Shown here: positions 9,435 to 18,967 of the stretch, piece by piece
How the letters are laid out: every line of letters starts with the position of its first letter
Position numbering within the stretch: the first letter of the stretch is position 1
Assembly: GCA_036389395.1 (NCBI GenBank)
Contig: DASVPY010000091.1
Location: forward strand, 1 to 64,000
From: QHXQ01 sp036389395
Lineage (GTDB): Bacteria > Acidobacteriota > Blastocatellia > Pyrinomonadales > Pyrinomonadaceae
DNA: 64,000 bases
Reading direction: 5' to 3'
Translations under genes and position numbers: made by a program
Notes under the pieces: generated by a model
Told to the model about the DNA's origin: nothing
Databases searched by the model: none
Seen by the model: the letters and a program-made list of their open reading frames with translations, nothing else

Positions 9435-10055
9435 TCAAGTATGCTGGCGGGAGACGGGTCGCCCGGCGAGCAGTTGGCGCGCGCCCGCGAAGAGGCGGCG
9501 CAAGCCGCGCAGCACTTTCGGCAGCAGCCAGACGAGCAGCAGCACGAACGCCGCGAGCACGAACAGGAGCGCCAACGGGTACAGCACGGCGAGGACGACC
9601 GCGCCGACGGCCAACACGTCTTCGCCGAGCGAGAGCAGCCAGTTGGTCAACGGCTCCGGGCTGGTGTTGGCGGCGGCCCGCAGTGTGGCCTTCGTGCCGT
9701 GGGCGGACAGGGCGAGCGTGCCGCCGAGGAGCACCGCGAGGACGCGCACCGTCGGGTGCAACTCGGTCGTCGCGGCGAGCGCCAGGGCCGCGCCCGCCGG
9801 CACGCGTATGAACGTATGCACCACGTCCCAGACCGAATCCACGTAAGGCACTTTGTCGGCGACGAACTCGACGAGGTAGAGCGCGCAGGCGACGCCGATG
9901 ATCCAAGGGTTGTCGAGCGCGTCCAGCCCGCCCGGCAGCCGCCCGACGAGGTGGAAGTGTTGCAACAGGCCGAGCGCCGCGACCGTGGCGTACAGGTTAA
10001 TGCCCGAAGTCCACGCCGCGCCCAAGGCCGTGCCGAGCACCTGAATCAAGTCCAT
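9435..10055 (-). CDS. DUF4126 family membrane protein
   Basis: This 206-residue polytopic membrane protein begins MDLIQVLGTALGAAWTSGINLYATVAALG. It contains the family's Gly/Asn-rich first helix, LDNPWIIGVACALYLVEFVADKVPYVDSVWD and the amphipathic segment HGTKATLRAAANTSPEPLTNW, with about five hydrophobic helices. Function is unknown; the conserved polar residues inside the membrane suggest transport or channel activity, which is a guess. It ends 61 bases before the DsbD-alpha lipoprotein gene and could be co-transcribed with it. Confidence 0.8.
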   Translation of the reverse strand: MDLIQVLGTALGAAWTSGINLYATVAALGLLQHFHLVGRLPGGLDALDNPWIIGVACALYLVEFVADKVPYVDSVWDVVHTFIRVPAGAALALAATTELHPTVRVLAVLLGGTLALSAHGTKATLRAAANTSPEPLTNWLLSLGEDVLAVGAVVLAVLYPLALLFVLAAFVLLLVWLLPKVLRGLRRLFAGARQLLAGRPVSRQHT

Positions 10056-10125
10056 AACGCGGGAGTACAGGCTGAGGCCGCCGCCGGGTGGCCGCGCCGG
10101 CCGGCGGCGCTTATTCGCGCGGCGC

Positions 10126-11487
<1,362 letters not shown>

Positions 11488-11494
11488 AAGCGAT

Positions 11495-11588
11495 AGGGCT
11501 GAGGGCTGAGGGCTGAGGGCTGAAGAGATGATCGCTCGCGTTGAGCGGTCTTCCTGTTCATCCCTCAGCCCTCATCCCTCAGCCCTCC
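11495..11588. repeat. Palindrome of 7-nt repeats (AGGGCTG / CAGCCCT)
   Basis: The left arm has about four copies of AGGGCTG and the right arm has CCCTCAG/CCCTCAT copies in inverse orientation around a 30-nt core. It lies between the kinase and the response regulator. Its right arm runs into the kinase gene and supplies its last codons and stop (RRAEG, stop at 11572). Confidence 0.8.
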
Positions 11589-13095
11589 TTTCCATCGGTA
11601 GTGTGATCGTGAACGTCGTGCCCGCGCCGGGTTGGCTGCGGACGGTGATCGTGCCGCCGTGGTCTTCGACCGCCTTCTTGACGATGGCGAGACCGAGGCC
11701 CGTGCCCGTCTCCTTGGTCGAGAAGTACGGCTCGAAGACGTGCGGGAGGTTTTCGGGCGCGATGCCGCGCCCCGTGTCCGAGACCTCGACGCGGACGCGC
11801 CCCGGCGCTTCGTCGCGCGCGAGCCTGACCGTCAAGCGCCCGCCCGCGCCGTCGCCCTCCATCGCCTGCACGCCGTTAATGATAAGGTTTGTGAAGAGCG
11901 AACGTAAAGAATCCTCGTCGCCGGGCACGGGCGGCACGCCCGCCTCGGCTTCGAGCCGCGCCTCGATGCCGCTCTCGGCCGCCTGCGCCTCGACGAGCGT
12001 GAGCGCGTCGGCGAGCGTCGCGCGCAGGTCGAGCGGGCGCAACTCCAAGCGCGCCGGGCGCGTGTAACTCAAGAACTCGGAGATGCGCGCGTTGATGCGC
12101 TGGACTTCGACCTTGAGCTGCGCGGTCAGGCGCTCGACGACCGCGCGCTTCTCCGGGTCGGCGGGCGCGAGCTTGGTGCGCAGGTGGTCGAGCGTGAGGT
12201 TGATGAAGTTGAGCGGGTTGCGCACCTCGTGCGCGATGGCCGAGGCGAGGCGGCCGACCACGGCCGAGCGCTCCGCCTGGTGCAGTTGCGCTTCGAGGTC
12301 GCGCAGGCGGCCGAGTTGCGCGATCATCTCGTTGAAGACGCGCGCGAGCGCGCCCATCTCGTCGGTGCGACTGGCGGCGGGCACGCGGAAGTCGAAGTCG
12401 CCCGCGGCGACGCGCCGGGCCGCGCTCGACAACTCCTGGATCGGGCGCGTGAAGCGCCAGACGAGGAAGCTCGTGGCGAGCGTTGCGAGCAGCAGGACGG
12501 AGAGCGTCGGCAGCAGGGGACTCACGTCGGCCCACGACGGGTCGTGCGCGGCGAGTTGGCCCGTGCCGAGCGCGACGACGATGTAGTAGCGCCCGCGGCT
12601 GGTCTGCGTCGGGATGACGAAGGCGCGCGGCTCGCCCGCGACGGGCTGGGCGCTCGCGGCCTCCTCCTCCGGGTTCACCAAGCGCGGCAGGGCGACCTGC
12701 GCCAGACGGACGTAGCGGATCGTGCCGTCGTCCAACTGCTCTGGGTTGTAGTCCGGGTCGAGGCTGTCGTCAATCGGGTCGCCGCCGTCGAGCCGGTTGG
12801 GCATTTCGCCGCCCTCGTCCTTGAGGATCAGGATGTTGGTGACGCGCCCGGCGGCGCGCTCGCGCGCGAGGAAGCGGCCGCCGTCGAGGTCTTTCATGCG
12901 CGCGGTCGAGAGGCTCTGGACGGCGAGCGAGATGCCGGCGGCGAGCGCCTGCTCCTGCTCGGCGACGGTGCGCGCCACGCGCTGCTCGGCGCGGCGGTTC
13001 AGGTAGAACTGCACGCCGAGCGTGGTGACGAGCAGGAGCGCCAGCACCAGGAGCAGGCGGACGCGGAAACTGCTGAACAGGTGGCGCGTTGGCAT
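11572..13095 (-). CDS. NtrB-like sensor histidine kinase (HAMP, HisKA, HATPase)
   Basis: The 507-residue kinase has a first membrane helix (residues 10-28), an extracytoplasmic sensor region of about 160 residues, a second helix (LLPTLSVLLLATLATSFLVW), a HAMP domain (RFTRPIQELSSAARRVAAGDF), a HisKA domain with the NtrB-type H box AIAHEVRNPLNFI, and a HATPase domain with NLIINGVQAM, DTGRGIAPENL and GTGLGLAIV. The H box and the neighbouring NtrC-type regulator indicate a sigma-54 two-component pair. The sensed signal is unknown. The last codons and stop come from the palindromic repeat at 11495-11588. Confidence 0.93.
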   Translation of the reverse strand: MPTRHLFSSFRVRLLLVLALLLVTTLGVQFYLNRRAEQRVARTVAEQEQALAAGISLAVQSLSTARMKDLDGGRFLARERAAGRVTNILILKDEGGEMPNRLDGGDPIDDSLDPDYNPEQLDDGTIRYVRLAQVALPRLVNPEEEAASAQPVAGEPRAFVIPTQTSRGRYYIVVALGTGQLAAHDPSWADVSPLLPTLSVLLLATLATSFLVWRFTRPIQELSSAARRVAAGDFDFRVPAASRTDEMGALARVFNEMIAQLGRLRDLEAQLHQAERSAVVGRLASAIAHEVRNPLNFINLTLDHLRTKLAPADPEKRAVVERLTAQLKVEVQRINARISEFLSYTRPARLELRPLDLRATLADALTLVEAQAAESGIEARLEAEAGVPPVPGDEDSLRSLFTNLIINGVQAMEGDGAGGRLTVRLARDEAPGRVRVEVSDTGRGIAPENLPHVFEPYFSTKETGTGLGLAIVKKAVEDHGGTITVRSQPGAGTTFTITLPMERRAEG

Positions 13096-13184
13096 CTCGT
13101 CGGGGCGCTAGTCGCGGCGCGCGTCGGCCGCATCTTAAGTCGAAGGGCGTCAACGGGGCGCGGCGGCGCAGTTAAAGTTAATTG

Positions 13185-13213
13185 TTGCCGGGGGCGCGCT
13201 CAGATGTTATAGT
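13185..13213 (+). promoter_or_regulatory. Sigma-70-like promoter for the transpeptidase gene
   Basis: TTGCCG and TATAGT are separated by exactly 17 bases. It stands 267 bases before the coding start, which implies a long leader. Confidence 0.65.
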
Positions 13214-13301
13214 CGGCCCGTCTCCCGCGCAAACCCCCCGGAGACATTGAAGTTGCCGTCTCTCCTTTTTCCAGTACGAGTAGGTCAGATAGTTTGAACC
13301 G

Positions 13302-13343
13302 CGAGTCCGGTGGCAGCCGTCTTACGGCTTGAGACCGAACTCG
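13302..13343 (+). other. Hairpin in the long leader of the transpeptidase gene
   Basis: CGAGT-C-CGGT pairs with ACCG-A-ACTCG, and an inner AGCCGT-CTT-ACGGCT closes the structure. It sits within the 260-nt leader between the promoter at 13185 and the start at 13481. No known riboswitch fold is recognised, and nothing else can be supported in this 385-base gap. Confidence 0.4.
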
Positions 13344-13480
13344 TCGTCCGAGCCGTTTCCATCCGCCCTTGTCGGCGCGGCCTTAACGGGCCGTGTTGCT
13401 GTTGAGTTCGGACAGATCGTGCGCGCCTCATCGTCGGGCGCGCGCCTCTTTCCCCTTGCTTTACGAGAGGTCAAGAACGA

Positions 13481-15154
13481 ATGACGCGAACCCGAATCGT
13501 CCCGACGCTGCTTCTCCTCGCCTTAGCCCTGGCCCTCCCCGCGGCCGCCCACGCCGCCCGTAAAACCAAAGCATCCGCCAAGCCCGCGAAGTCCGCCCGC
13601 GCCGAGAAGGCGCGCGGCGGCCGCGGCAGCCAGCGCGCCGAGCGCGGGCGCACGGCCAAGACGGGGAAGGAGAAGGCCCCGGCGCGCGAGACGCGTGCCG
13701 AGCGGCGCAAGCGCGAACGCGCCGAGCGCGCCACGGCCGCGCGCGACACGCGCCGCGGCGGGCGCAGGCTCTCGCGCCGCGAGCGTCTGGAACAGGCCCG
13801 GCGCGAGGCCGAGGCGCGGCGGCGGGCCGAGTTGGCCCGGCTCGCGGCCATCGCCCGCGCGCGCGCCGCGCTGCAAGCCTTGCGCGACGAGGTGGCGACC
13901 AACGTCAGAAACGACGACCCGACCGGCGAAGACCCGGAAGTCCGGCGCGCGGCCTTGAACGCCTTGGGCAATCACATCGCGTCCATCGTCGTGATGAACC
14001 CGAAGACGGGGCGCGTCTACACGGTGGTGAATCAGGAGTGGGGCGTGCGGCGCGGCTTCAAGCCGTGCTCGACGATGAAGCTCATCACGGGGCTGGCCGG
14101 TTTGAGCGAGGGCGCGATCAACCCGCTCCAGGAGGCGTCGTTCGTCTCCTACGGCAGCAACCGGCTCGACCTGACGGACGCCCTGGCCTACTCGAATAAC
14201 GGCTACTTCCAGAACGTCTCCGGGAAGGTCGGCTTCGACCGCATGGTCTCCTACGCGCGCCAACTGGGCCTCGGCGAGCGCAGCGGCATCAACCACGCGA
14301 ACGAGTACGCGGGCCGCGTGCCGCTCTTCAAAGAGGGCTACGCCGTCAACCACATGGGATCGCACGGCGACGACTTCGAGGTCACGCCCGTGCAACTCGC
14401 CACGCTCGTCTCCGTCTTCGCCAACGGCGGGACGCTCTTGACGCCGCACCTGCCGCGCACGCCCGAAGAGGACGCGAAGTTCCGACCCGAAGTCCGCCGC
14501 CAGTTGAGCATCCCGCAGGACGTGTTGCGGCGGATGCTGACCGGCATGGTCGCGGTCGTCAACTACGGCACGGGGCGCAAGGCTTACGACGCGAGCGAGA
14601 CCATCGCCGGCAAGACCGGCACCTGCATCCAGCAGAACGGCTGGGTCGGCCTGTTCACCTCTTACGGCCCCGTGGAAGACCCGCAGCTCGCCATCGCCGT
14701 CGTCGGGCGCGGCCCCGACGCGCGCCAGCACGTCCCTGTCGCCATCGCCGGGCAGGTCTACAAGGCGCTCGCCTACCGCTTCGGCAAGCGCGGCAACATG
14801 CCGCCCTTCAACCTGACGCCCGACGTGCTCCAGCCGCGCCCGAAGGTGGACGCCGCCACGGCCGCCGCCGCCAGCGAAGAGGACGCGGAGGAGCGCGCCG
14901 CCGCCGCCGCCGAAGAGGCGGCCGGCGAAGTGCCGACCGACGACGCGACGGACAACAACGCCACAGCGCCCGCCAACAACGGTCTGAAGCCGGTGCTGCG
15001 CCCAGCGCAGCCCGCGACCGTCGGGTCGGGCACGAAGCCGGCCAGCATCGCGCCGCGCCCGGCCGCCGCGAAGCCCGCGCCGACGCCCGCCAAGGGGCAG
15101 CCCGCCCCCGGCGAGTCGCGCCCGCGCCGCGTCAACCCGAACGAGCCGCAATAG
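13481..15154 (+). CDS. Penicillin-binding protein transpeptidase domain protein
   Basis: The 557-residue protein has a signal peptide (MTRTRIVPTLLLLALALALP), then about 110 residues rich in Lys/Arg/Ala that are probably disordered or coiled, the transpeptidase domain (about 155-440) and a Pro/Ala-rich tail. The catalytic triad motifs are present: STMK (SxxK), SNN (SxN) and KTGT (KTG). The domain resembles class B PBP transpeptidases but lacks the dimerisation domain of PBP2/PBP3. It would act on periplasmic peptidoglycan as a DD-transpeptidase or carboxypeptidase. The very basic N-terminal region could bind the cell wall or nucleic acid. It has its own promoter and a 260-nt leader. Confidence 0.88.
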   Translation: MTRTRIVPTLLLLALALALPAAAHAARKTKASAKPAKSARAEKARGGRGSQRAERGRTAKTGKEKAPARETRAERRKRERAERATAARDTRRGGRRLSRRERLEQARREAEARRRAELARLAAIARARAALQALRDEVATNVRNDDPTGEDPEVRRAALNALGNHIASIVVMNPKTGRVYTVVNQEWGVRRGFKPCSTMKLITGLAGLSEGAINPLQEASFVSYGSNRLDLTDALAYSNNGYFQNVSGKVGFDRMVSYARQLGLGERSGINHANEYAGRVPLFKEGYAVNHMGSHGDDFEVTPVQLATLVSVFANGGTLLTPHLPRTPEEDAKFRPEVRRQLSIPQDVLRRMLTGMVAVVNYGTGRKAYDASETIAGKTGTCIQQNGWVGLFTSYGPVEDPQLAIAVVGRGPDARQHVPVAIAGQVYKALAYRFGKRGNMPPFNLTPDVLQPRPKVDAATAAAASEEDAEERAAAAAEEAAGEVPTDDATDNNATAPANNGLKPVLRPAQPATVGSGTKPASIAPRPAAAKPAPTPAKGQPAPGESRPRRVNPNEPQ

Positions 15155-15189
15155 CTTCGTCGCGCGCTTGCAACACGAATAGCTCAACG

Positions 15190-15233
15190 CGCCGCGCGCT
15201 TGCGTCCACGCCCGTGGAACAAAGCGCGCGGCG
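15190..15233 (+). terminator. GC-rich hairpin after the transpeptidase gene
   Basis: CGCCGCGCGCTT pairs with AAGCGCGCGGCG, with an inner CCAC/GTGG stem. There is no T tract, so termination is only likely. It opens the 377-base gap before the next gene; apart from a weak promoter the rest of that gap shows nothing recognisable. Confidence 0.5.
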
Positions 15234-15294
15234 CGGTGTCTTTAACGTCCAGCCGGGCGTGTCGGCGGCGGGGCGCGGGGTGTGGGCTTGCAAC

Positions 15295-15324
15295 TTGACA
15301 CTGTTCCGCCGCCTGTTGCAGTAT
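15295..15324 (+). promoter_or_regulatory. Possible promoter for the first TPR-like gene
   Basis: A consensus TTGACA is followed after 18 bases by CAGTAT, a poor -10. It lies about 200 bases before the start codon at 15532. Confidence 0.35.
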
Positions 15325-15531
15325 CACGGCGCATCGCGTTGCCGAGCAACGAATAAGCCACAAGCCATGTTACGAACCAACGCCCCCGCGGAGTGACGGC
15401 AAACGGTACGCCGCGCCCAATCTGAGCGGCAACTACGCTCTCCGCCCCCGCATCTGAGGGACACGCGATGCCACAGAGGTCGCGCGCCCAAAAATATCGC
15501 CGACGAAGATCGCTTGGAGGGATTACGACCG

Positions 15532-16680
15532 ATGAAGACCACACTAAGACTCCTCAGCCTGGCGGCGCTCGCGTGCGCGTTCGCGCTGCCGGCGTTCGCG
15601 CAAGACGCCGCCGCCGCCGCGCAAGGCCCTTGCACCGAGCAGGCGCGCACCGATCTCTACACCAAGTATTACGAACTCAAGGGTAAGAAGGACGCCAAGG
15701 GGCAGCCCGACCCCGCCGCGCAGAAGCAGGCTTACGACGTGGCGAAAGAGTACGCCGGCAAGTACGCCGCCAGTTGCCCCGACCAGTACACCACCGCCGT
15801 CCAGAAGTTCATCGCCGCCTACGACAAGGCGGTGCTCGAAGTGGACTTCCTCAAGGCCTTCAACGATAAGCGTTGGGCCGACGCCATCTCGCTCGGCAAG
15901 CAGATACAGGCGACCCGCCCCGACGACGTGAAGACGGCCCTCCTCATGTCTTGGGCGGGCTACAACTTCGCCATCCTGCCGGCCAACAAGGACAACACCA
16001 CGGCGCGGGCCGAGGCGATCAGTCTCGTCCAGCGCGCGGCGCAGTTGCTTGAGAGCGGCAAGACCGCCGACAGCTACGTCCCGTACACCGACCGCGACGC
16101 CGCCCAGAGTTTCTTGATCTACGAACTGGGCGCGCTGAACCTGAAGGACAACCCGGACGAGGCCGTCAAGCACCTCGTCAAGGTCGCGCAGGGCAACAGC
16201 GCGGCCAAGCAGGAGCCGACCACCTACTCCTACCTGGCTTACGCCTACGAGAAGGAGTACGCCAAGGCCTACGAGGACTACCAGAAGAAGTACACGGTCG
16301 AGTCGGACGAGAGCCGCGTCGCGCTCGCCAACATCAACCTGATCGTTGACCGCGTCATTGACGCCTACGCCCGCGCCATCGCCTACACGAAGGGCGAGAC
16401 GGCCGACAAGGCGGCCTGGAAGCAGAAGGTGACTGAGCTGTACAAGTCGCGCCACGAAGGCTCGGACGCCGGCCTGGCCGAGATGCTGGCGACGATCACG
16501 ACCAAGCCGCTGCTCATCACGACGCCGGTCACCAGCGTCCCGGCCGCGCCGGCCGCGACCAACGGCGACGGCACGACCAAGCCGCCGACCGACGCGACCG
16601 GCAAGCCCGCGACCGACCCGACGACGGCCGCCAAGCCGGCGCAGACCACCGCGAAGCCCCGGCCGCCCGCACGCCCGTAA
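15532..16680 (+). CDS. Secreted TPR-like helical protein (paralogue 1)
   Basis: The 382-residue protein has a signal peptide (MKTTLRLLSLAALACAFALPAFA). The mature part is helical with TPR-like pairs (AFNDKRWADAISLGKQIQATRPDD, LGALNLKDNPDEAVKHLVKV, YLAYAYEKEYAKAYEDYQKK). The C-terminus is a Thr/Pro/Lys-rich tail of about 60 residues. The conserved block VTELYKSRHEGSDAGL recurs in the next gene, so the two are tandem paralogues. No catalytic site is visible; a periplasmic scaffold or envelope role is the simplest guess. ATG 15532 directly begins the signal peptide, and the GGAGG upstream suits a ribosome binding site. Confidence 0.75.
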   Translation: MKTTLRLLSLAALACAFALPAFAQDAAAAAQGPCTEQARTDLYTKYYELKGKKDAKGQPDPAAQKQAYDVAKEYAGKYAASCPDQYTTAVQKFIAAYDKAVLEVDFLKAFNDKRWADAISLGKQIQATRPDDVKTALLMSWAGYNFAILPANKDNTTARAEAISLVQRAAQLLESGKTADSYVPYTDRDAAQSFLIYELGALNLKDNPDEAVKHLVKVAQGNSAAKQEPTTYSYLAYAYEKEYAKAYEDYQKKYTVESDESRVALANINLIVDRVIDAYARAIAYTKGETADKAAWKQKVTELYKSRHEGSDAGLAEMLATITTKPLLITTPVTSVPAAPAATNGDGTTKPPTDATGKPATDPTTAAKPAQTTAKPRPPARP

Positions 16681-16716
16681 CCGAGTGGCCCGCAAACGAT
16701 CTTCGTCTGAGTTGAG

Positions 16717-16754
16717 CGCCGGCCGTGTCGTCCTCTTGAGCGACGCGGCCGGCG
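16717..16754 (+). terminator. Hairpin between the two TPR-like paralogues
   Basis: CGCCGGCCG-T-GTCG pairs with CGAC-G-CGGCCGGCG around a 10-nt loop, followed by TTTGCCG. It probably ends or attenuates transcription of the first paralogue. Confidence 0.55.
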
Positions 16755-16799
16755 TTTGCCGTTAAGCGCCCGAACAGCACACGCCGCCAGCGCGCCGTC

Positions 16800-17810
16800 A
16801 TGTCGTCACGCACACAGTCGTCGCCCTTCGCCCGCCGCCGCCGTCAACTACAACTCGCCTGCTGCCTGTGCGCGCTGCTGCTCCTGTGTTGCGCGCCGCG
16901 CGCGCGCGCGCAAGGGCAGCCGCCCGCGTCGCCGCGCCAGATCACCGACGCGCAGGCCAGTCTCTACGAACGCTGGCGCGTGAACATACGCGCCAACCAG
17001 CGCGCCGCCTACGAGGCGGGCAAGGAGTACCTGGCGCAGTACCCGGAAGACGAGTACGCGGCTTACGTGCGCCCGTGGGTCACGGCCTACGAGCGGCTCG
17101 CGCGCAAGGTGAGCTTCGCGCATCTGCTCTACGGCGAGAAGAACTACGGCGCGGCCTACAAGGTCGGGCAGGAGGTCTTGCGCGACGAGCCGGAGAACCC
17201 GAAGGCGCTCGTCGAGCTGGCCTCGGCCGCCTACCTCGCGACGGGCGCGGGCGACGAGGCGGTGCGCGCCGCCGCCCTCGCGCTCGCGCGCCGCGCGCTC
17301 GAACGGCTCGACGCCGACCCGCCGGCCGCCGACTGGCGACCCTACGCCGGCCCGGCCGACGCCGCCGGCTATCTCAACTTCGTCGTCGGCGATCTGATCT
17401 TGAAAGACGCGCCCGCCGAAGCGATCAGTTACCTGCGCCGCGCGGCCCGCGCCGAGAGCGCCGTCGGGCGCACGCCGACGCTCTACGCGCGCCTCGCCGC
17501 CGCCTACGCCAAGAGCGAGTACGAGCCGCTGGCGCGCGACTTCACGGCGCGCTTCGCGGGCAAGGAGGCGACGCCCGAAAGCCAGGCCGCGCTCGCCAGA
17601 ATCTACCCGGCGCTCGACCGGCTCATAGACGCCTACGCGCGCGCCGTCGCCCTGAGCCAGAACGATCCGCAGTACAACGCCACGCGCGCACGCTGGCAGC
17701 AGGAGTTGACCGAGCTTTACAAGTCGCGCCACGACGGCTCGACCGACGGTCTCAACGAACTGCTCGGCAACGTCGTCAACCGCCCCCTGCCCGAACCGGC
17801 CACGCCTTAG
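16800..17810 (+). CDS. Secreted TPR-like helical protein (paralogue 2)
   Basis: The 336-residue protein has a signal peptide with a Cys/Leu-rich core (LACCLCALLLLCCAPRARA). The mature region repeats the layout of the gene before it: an N-terminal helical hairpin, a central segment with LAYLNFVVGDLILKDAPAEAI-type repeats, a second half with IYPALDRLIDAYARAVALSQ and the shared block LTELYKSRHDGSTDGLNELL. Unlike paralogue 1 it lacks the long Thr/Pro tail. The pair probably arose by local duplication. No enzymatic motif is seen. It ends at a GGAGACA-type palindrome that separates it from rnc. Confidence 0.72.
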   Translation: MSSRTQSSPFARRRRQLQLACCLCALLLLCCAPRARAQGQPPASPRQITDAQASLYERWRVNIRANQRAAYEAGKEYLAQYPEDEYAAYVRPWVTAYERLARKVSFAHLLYGEKNYGAAYKVGQEVLRDEPENPKALVELASAAYLATGAGDEAVRAAALALARRALERLDADPPAADWRPYAGPADAAGYLNFVVGDLILKDAPAEAISYLRRAARAESAVGRTPTLYARLAAAYAKSEYEPLARDFTARFAGKEATPESQAALARIYPALDRLIDAYARAVALSQNDPQYNATRARWQQELTELYKSRHDGSTDGLNELLGNVVNRPLPEPATP

Positions 17811-17812
17811 AA

Positions 17813-17917
17813 GGGAGGAGGGAGACAGGAGACAGGAGACAGAAGCCGGAAGAAGCGGCGCGGGCGCTCGTCTTCATACTGACTCCTGACTCCTGGCTCC
17901 TGTCTTCTTCCTCCCCC
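17813..17917. repeat. Palindrome of 7-nt repeats (GGAGACA / TCCTGAC type)
   Basis: The left arm carries GAGACAG repeats and the right arm carries inverse copies (GACTCCT, GGCTCCT) around a 32-nt core. It fills the gap between the second TPR-like gene and rnc. A possible -10 box, TACAAT (17959-17964), lies just downstream. Confidence 0.75.
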
Positions 17918-17942
17918 CGCCCTTCCAAGTCTCTTCCCGCCG

Positions 17943-18797
17943 ATGCGCGCGCGTCTGCTACAATCCGCCGAGGTGACGGAACCGGAACAAGCAGACACAG
18001 ACGCCGCGTCCGCGGCGGCGACCGACGACGGCACGCCCGACCTAGCCGCGCTCGAAGCGGCGCTCGGCTACGAGTTCGTGGAGCGGGCGTGGCTTGAGCG
18101 CGCGCTGTCGCACCGCTCCTGGGCGCACGAGCAGGTCAGACCCGGCGAAGAGGATCAGGTGCGCCAACTGCACAACGAGGCGTTGGAGTTCGTCGGCGAC
18201 TCGGTGCTCGGTCTCATCGTCGCGCACCAACTCTTCGCCGTCCACCCCGATCTCACCGAAGGCGATCTCTCGCGCATGAAGCACCGGCTCGTCAGCACGA
18301 CGACGCTCGCGCGCGTGGGGCGCGCGCTGGGCCTGGGCGAGTACCTGCGCGTCGGGCGCGGCGAAGAGAAGACCGGCGGGCGGCGCAAGCGCGCGCTGCT
18401 CGCCGACTCGTTCGAGGCCGTGCTCGCCGCCATCTACCTCGACGGCGGCTACGAGGCCGCGACCGCCTTCGTCCTGCGCGCGCTCGCCGCCGAGTTGGAC
18501 GAGGCCAGCCCCGAATCGGCCGCCGCCGCCGACTACAAGACGCTCCTGCAAGAGCGCGTGCAGGCGCGTGTGCGACTCACGCCCGCCTACCACCTGGTCG
18601 AGACCGAGGGGCCGCCCCACAGCCGCACCTTCCACGTCGAGGTGCGCTGGGGTCGCCACGCCACACGCGGCCAAGGGGCCACCATCAAAGCCGCCGAGAT
18701 GGACGCCGCCTGCCGCGCCCTCGCCGAGCTAGAGACGGAAGCCGGAGAGGAACAGTCTGAAAGTGAGGAGGGAAGAAGCCAGGAGTCAGAAGCCTGA
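17943..18797 (+). CDS. rnc: Ribonuclease III
   Basis: RNase III cuts double-stranded RNA during rRNA and mRNA processing. The catalytic domain has the signature NEALEFVGDSVLGLIVAHQL and the second metal-binding region LLADSFEAVLAAIYLDGG. A double-stranded RNA-binding domain follows (DYKTLLQERVQARVRLTPAYHL ... GATIKAAEMDAACRALAEL). The start could be ATG 17943 or GTG 17973; TACAAT at 17959-17964 would make GTG 17973 nearly leaderless. The last 10-15 codons (ending EEGRSQESEA) are encoded by the palindromic repeat at 18765-18911, an unusual tail. Confidence 0.95.
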   Translation: MRARLLQSAEVTEPEQADTDAASAAATDDGTPDLAALEAALGYEFVERAWLERALSHRSWAHEQVRPGEEDQVRQLHNEALEFVGDSVLGLIVAHQLFAVHPDLTEGDLSRMKHRLVSTTTLARVGRALGLGEYLRVGRGEEKTGGRRKRALLADSFEAVLAAIYLDGGYEAATAFVLRALAAELDEASPESAAAADYKTLLQERVQARVRLTPAYHLVETEGPPHSRTFHVEVRWGRHATRGQGATIKAAEMDAACRALAELETEAGEEQSESEEGRSQESEA

Positions 18798-18911
18798 AGC
18801 CAGAAGTTAGAAACCGGCCACCAAATGTTGAGAGCAGACAGGCGGCGGCACGAGGAAGAGAGTCCGGCTATTCATTCTGACTCCCGGCTTCTGGCTCTTG
18901 ACTCCTCCTCC
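18765..18911. repeat. Palindrome of 7-nt repeats (AGCCAGG/AGTCAGA type)
   Basis: The left arm (GCCAGGAGTCAGAAGCC ...) and right arm (GGCTTCTGGCTCTTGACTCC) are imperfect inverse copies built from 7-nt words. The left arm codes for the C-terminus and stop of rnc. The right arm ends 18 bases before the lepB promoter. Confidence 0.75.
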
Positions 18912-18928
18912 CCGCTCCCCGTTCCCAC

Positions 18929-18958
18929 TTGACCGGCGCGCGCGCGCGCCACTACGAT
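18929..18958 (+). promoter_or_regulatory. Promoter of lepB giving a very short leader
   Basis: TTGACC and TACGAT are separated by 18 bases made of alternating CG. The start codon lies only 9 bases after the -10 box, so the expected transcript begins about 3 bases before ATG. Confidence 0.6.
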
Positions 18959-18967
18959 GCAGAGAGT

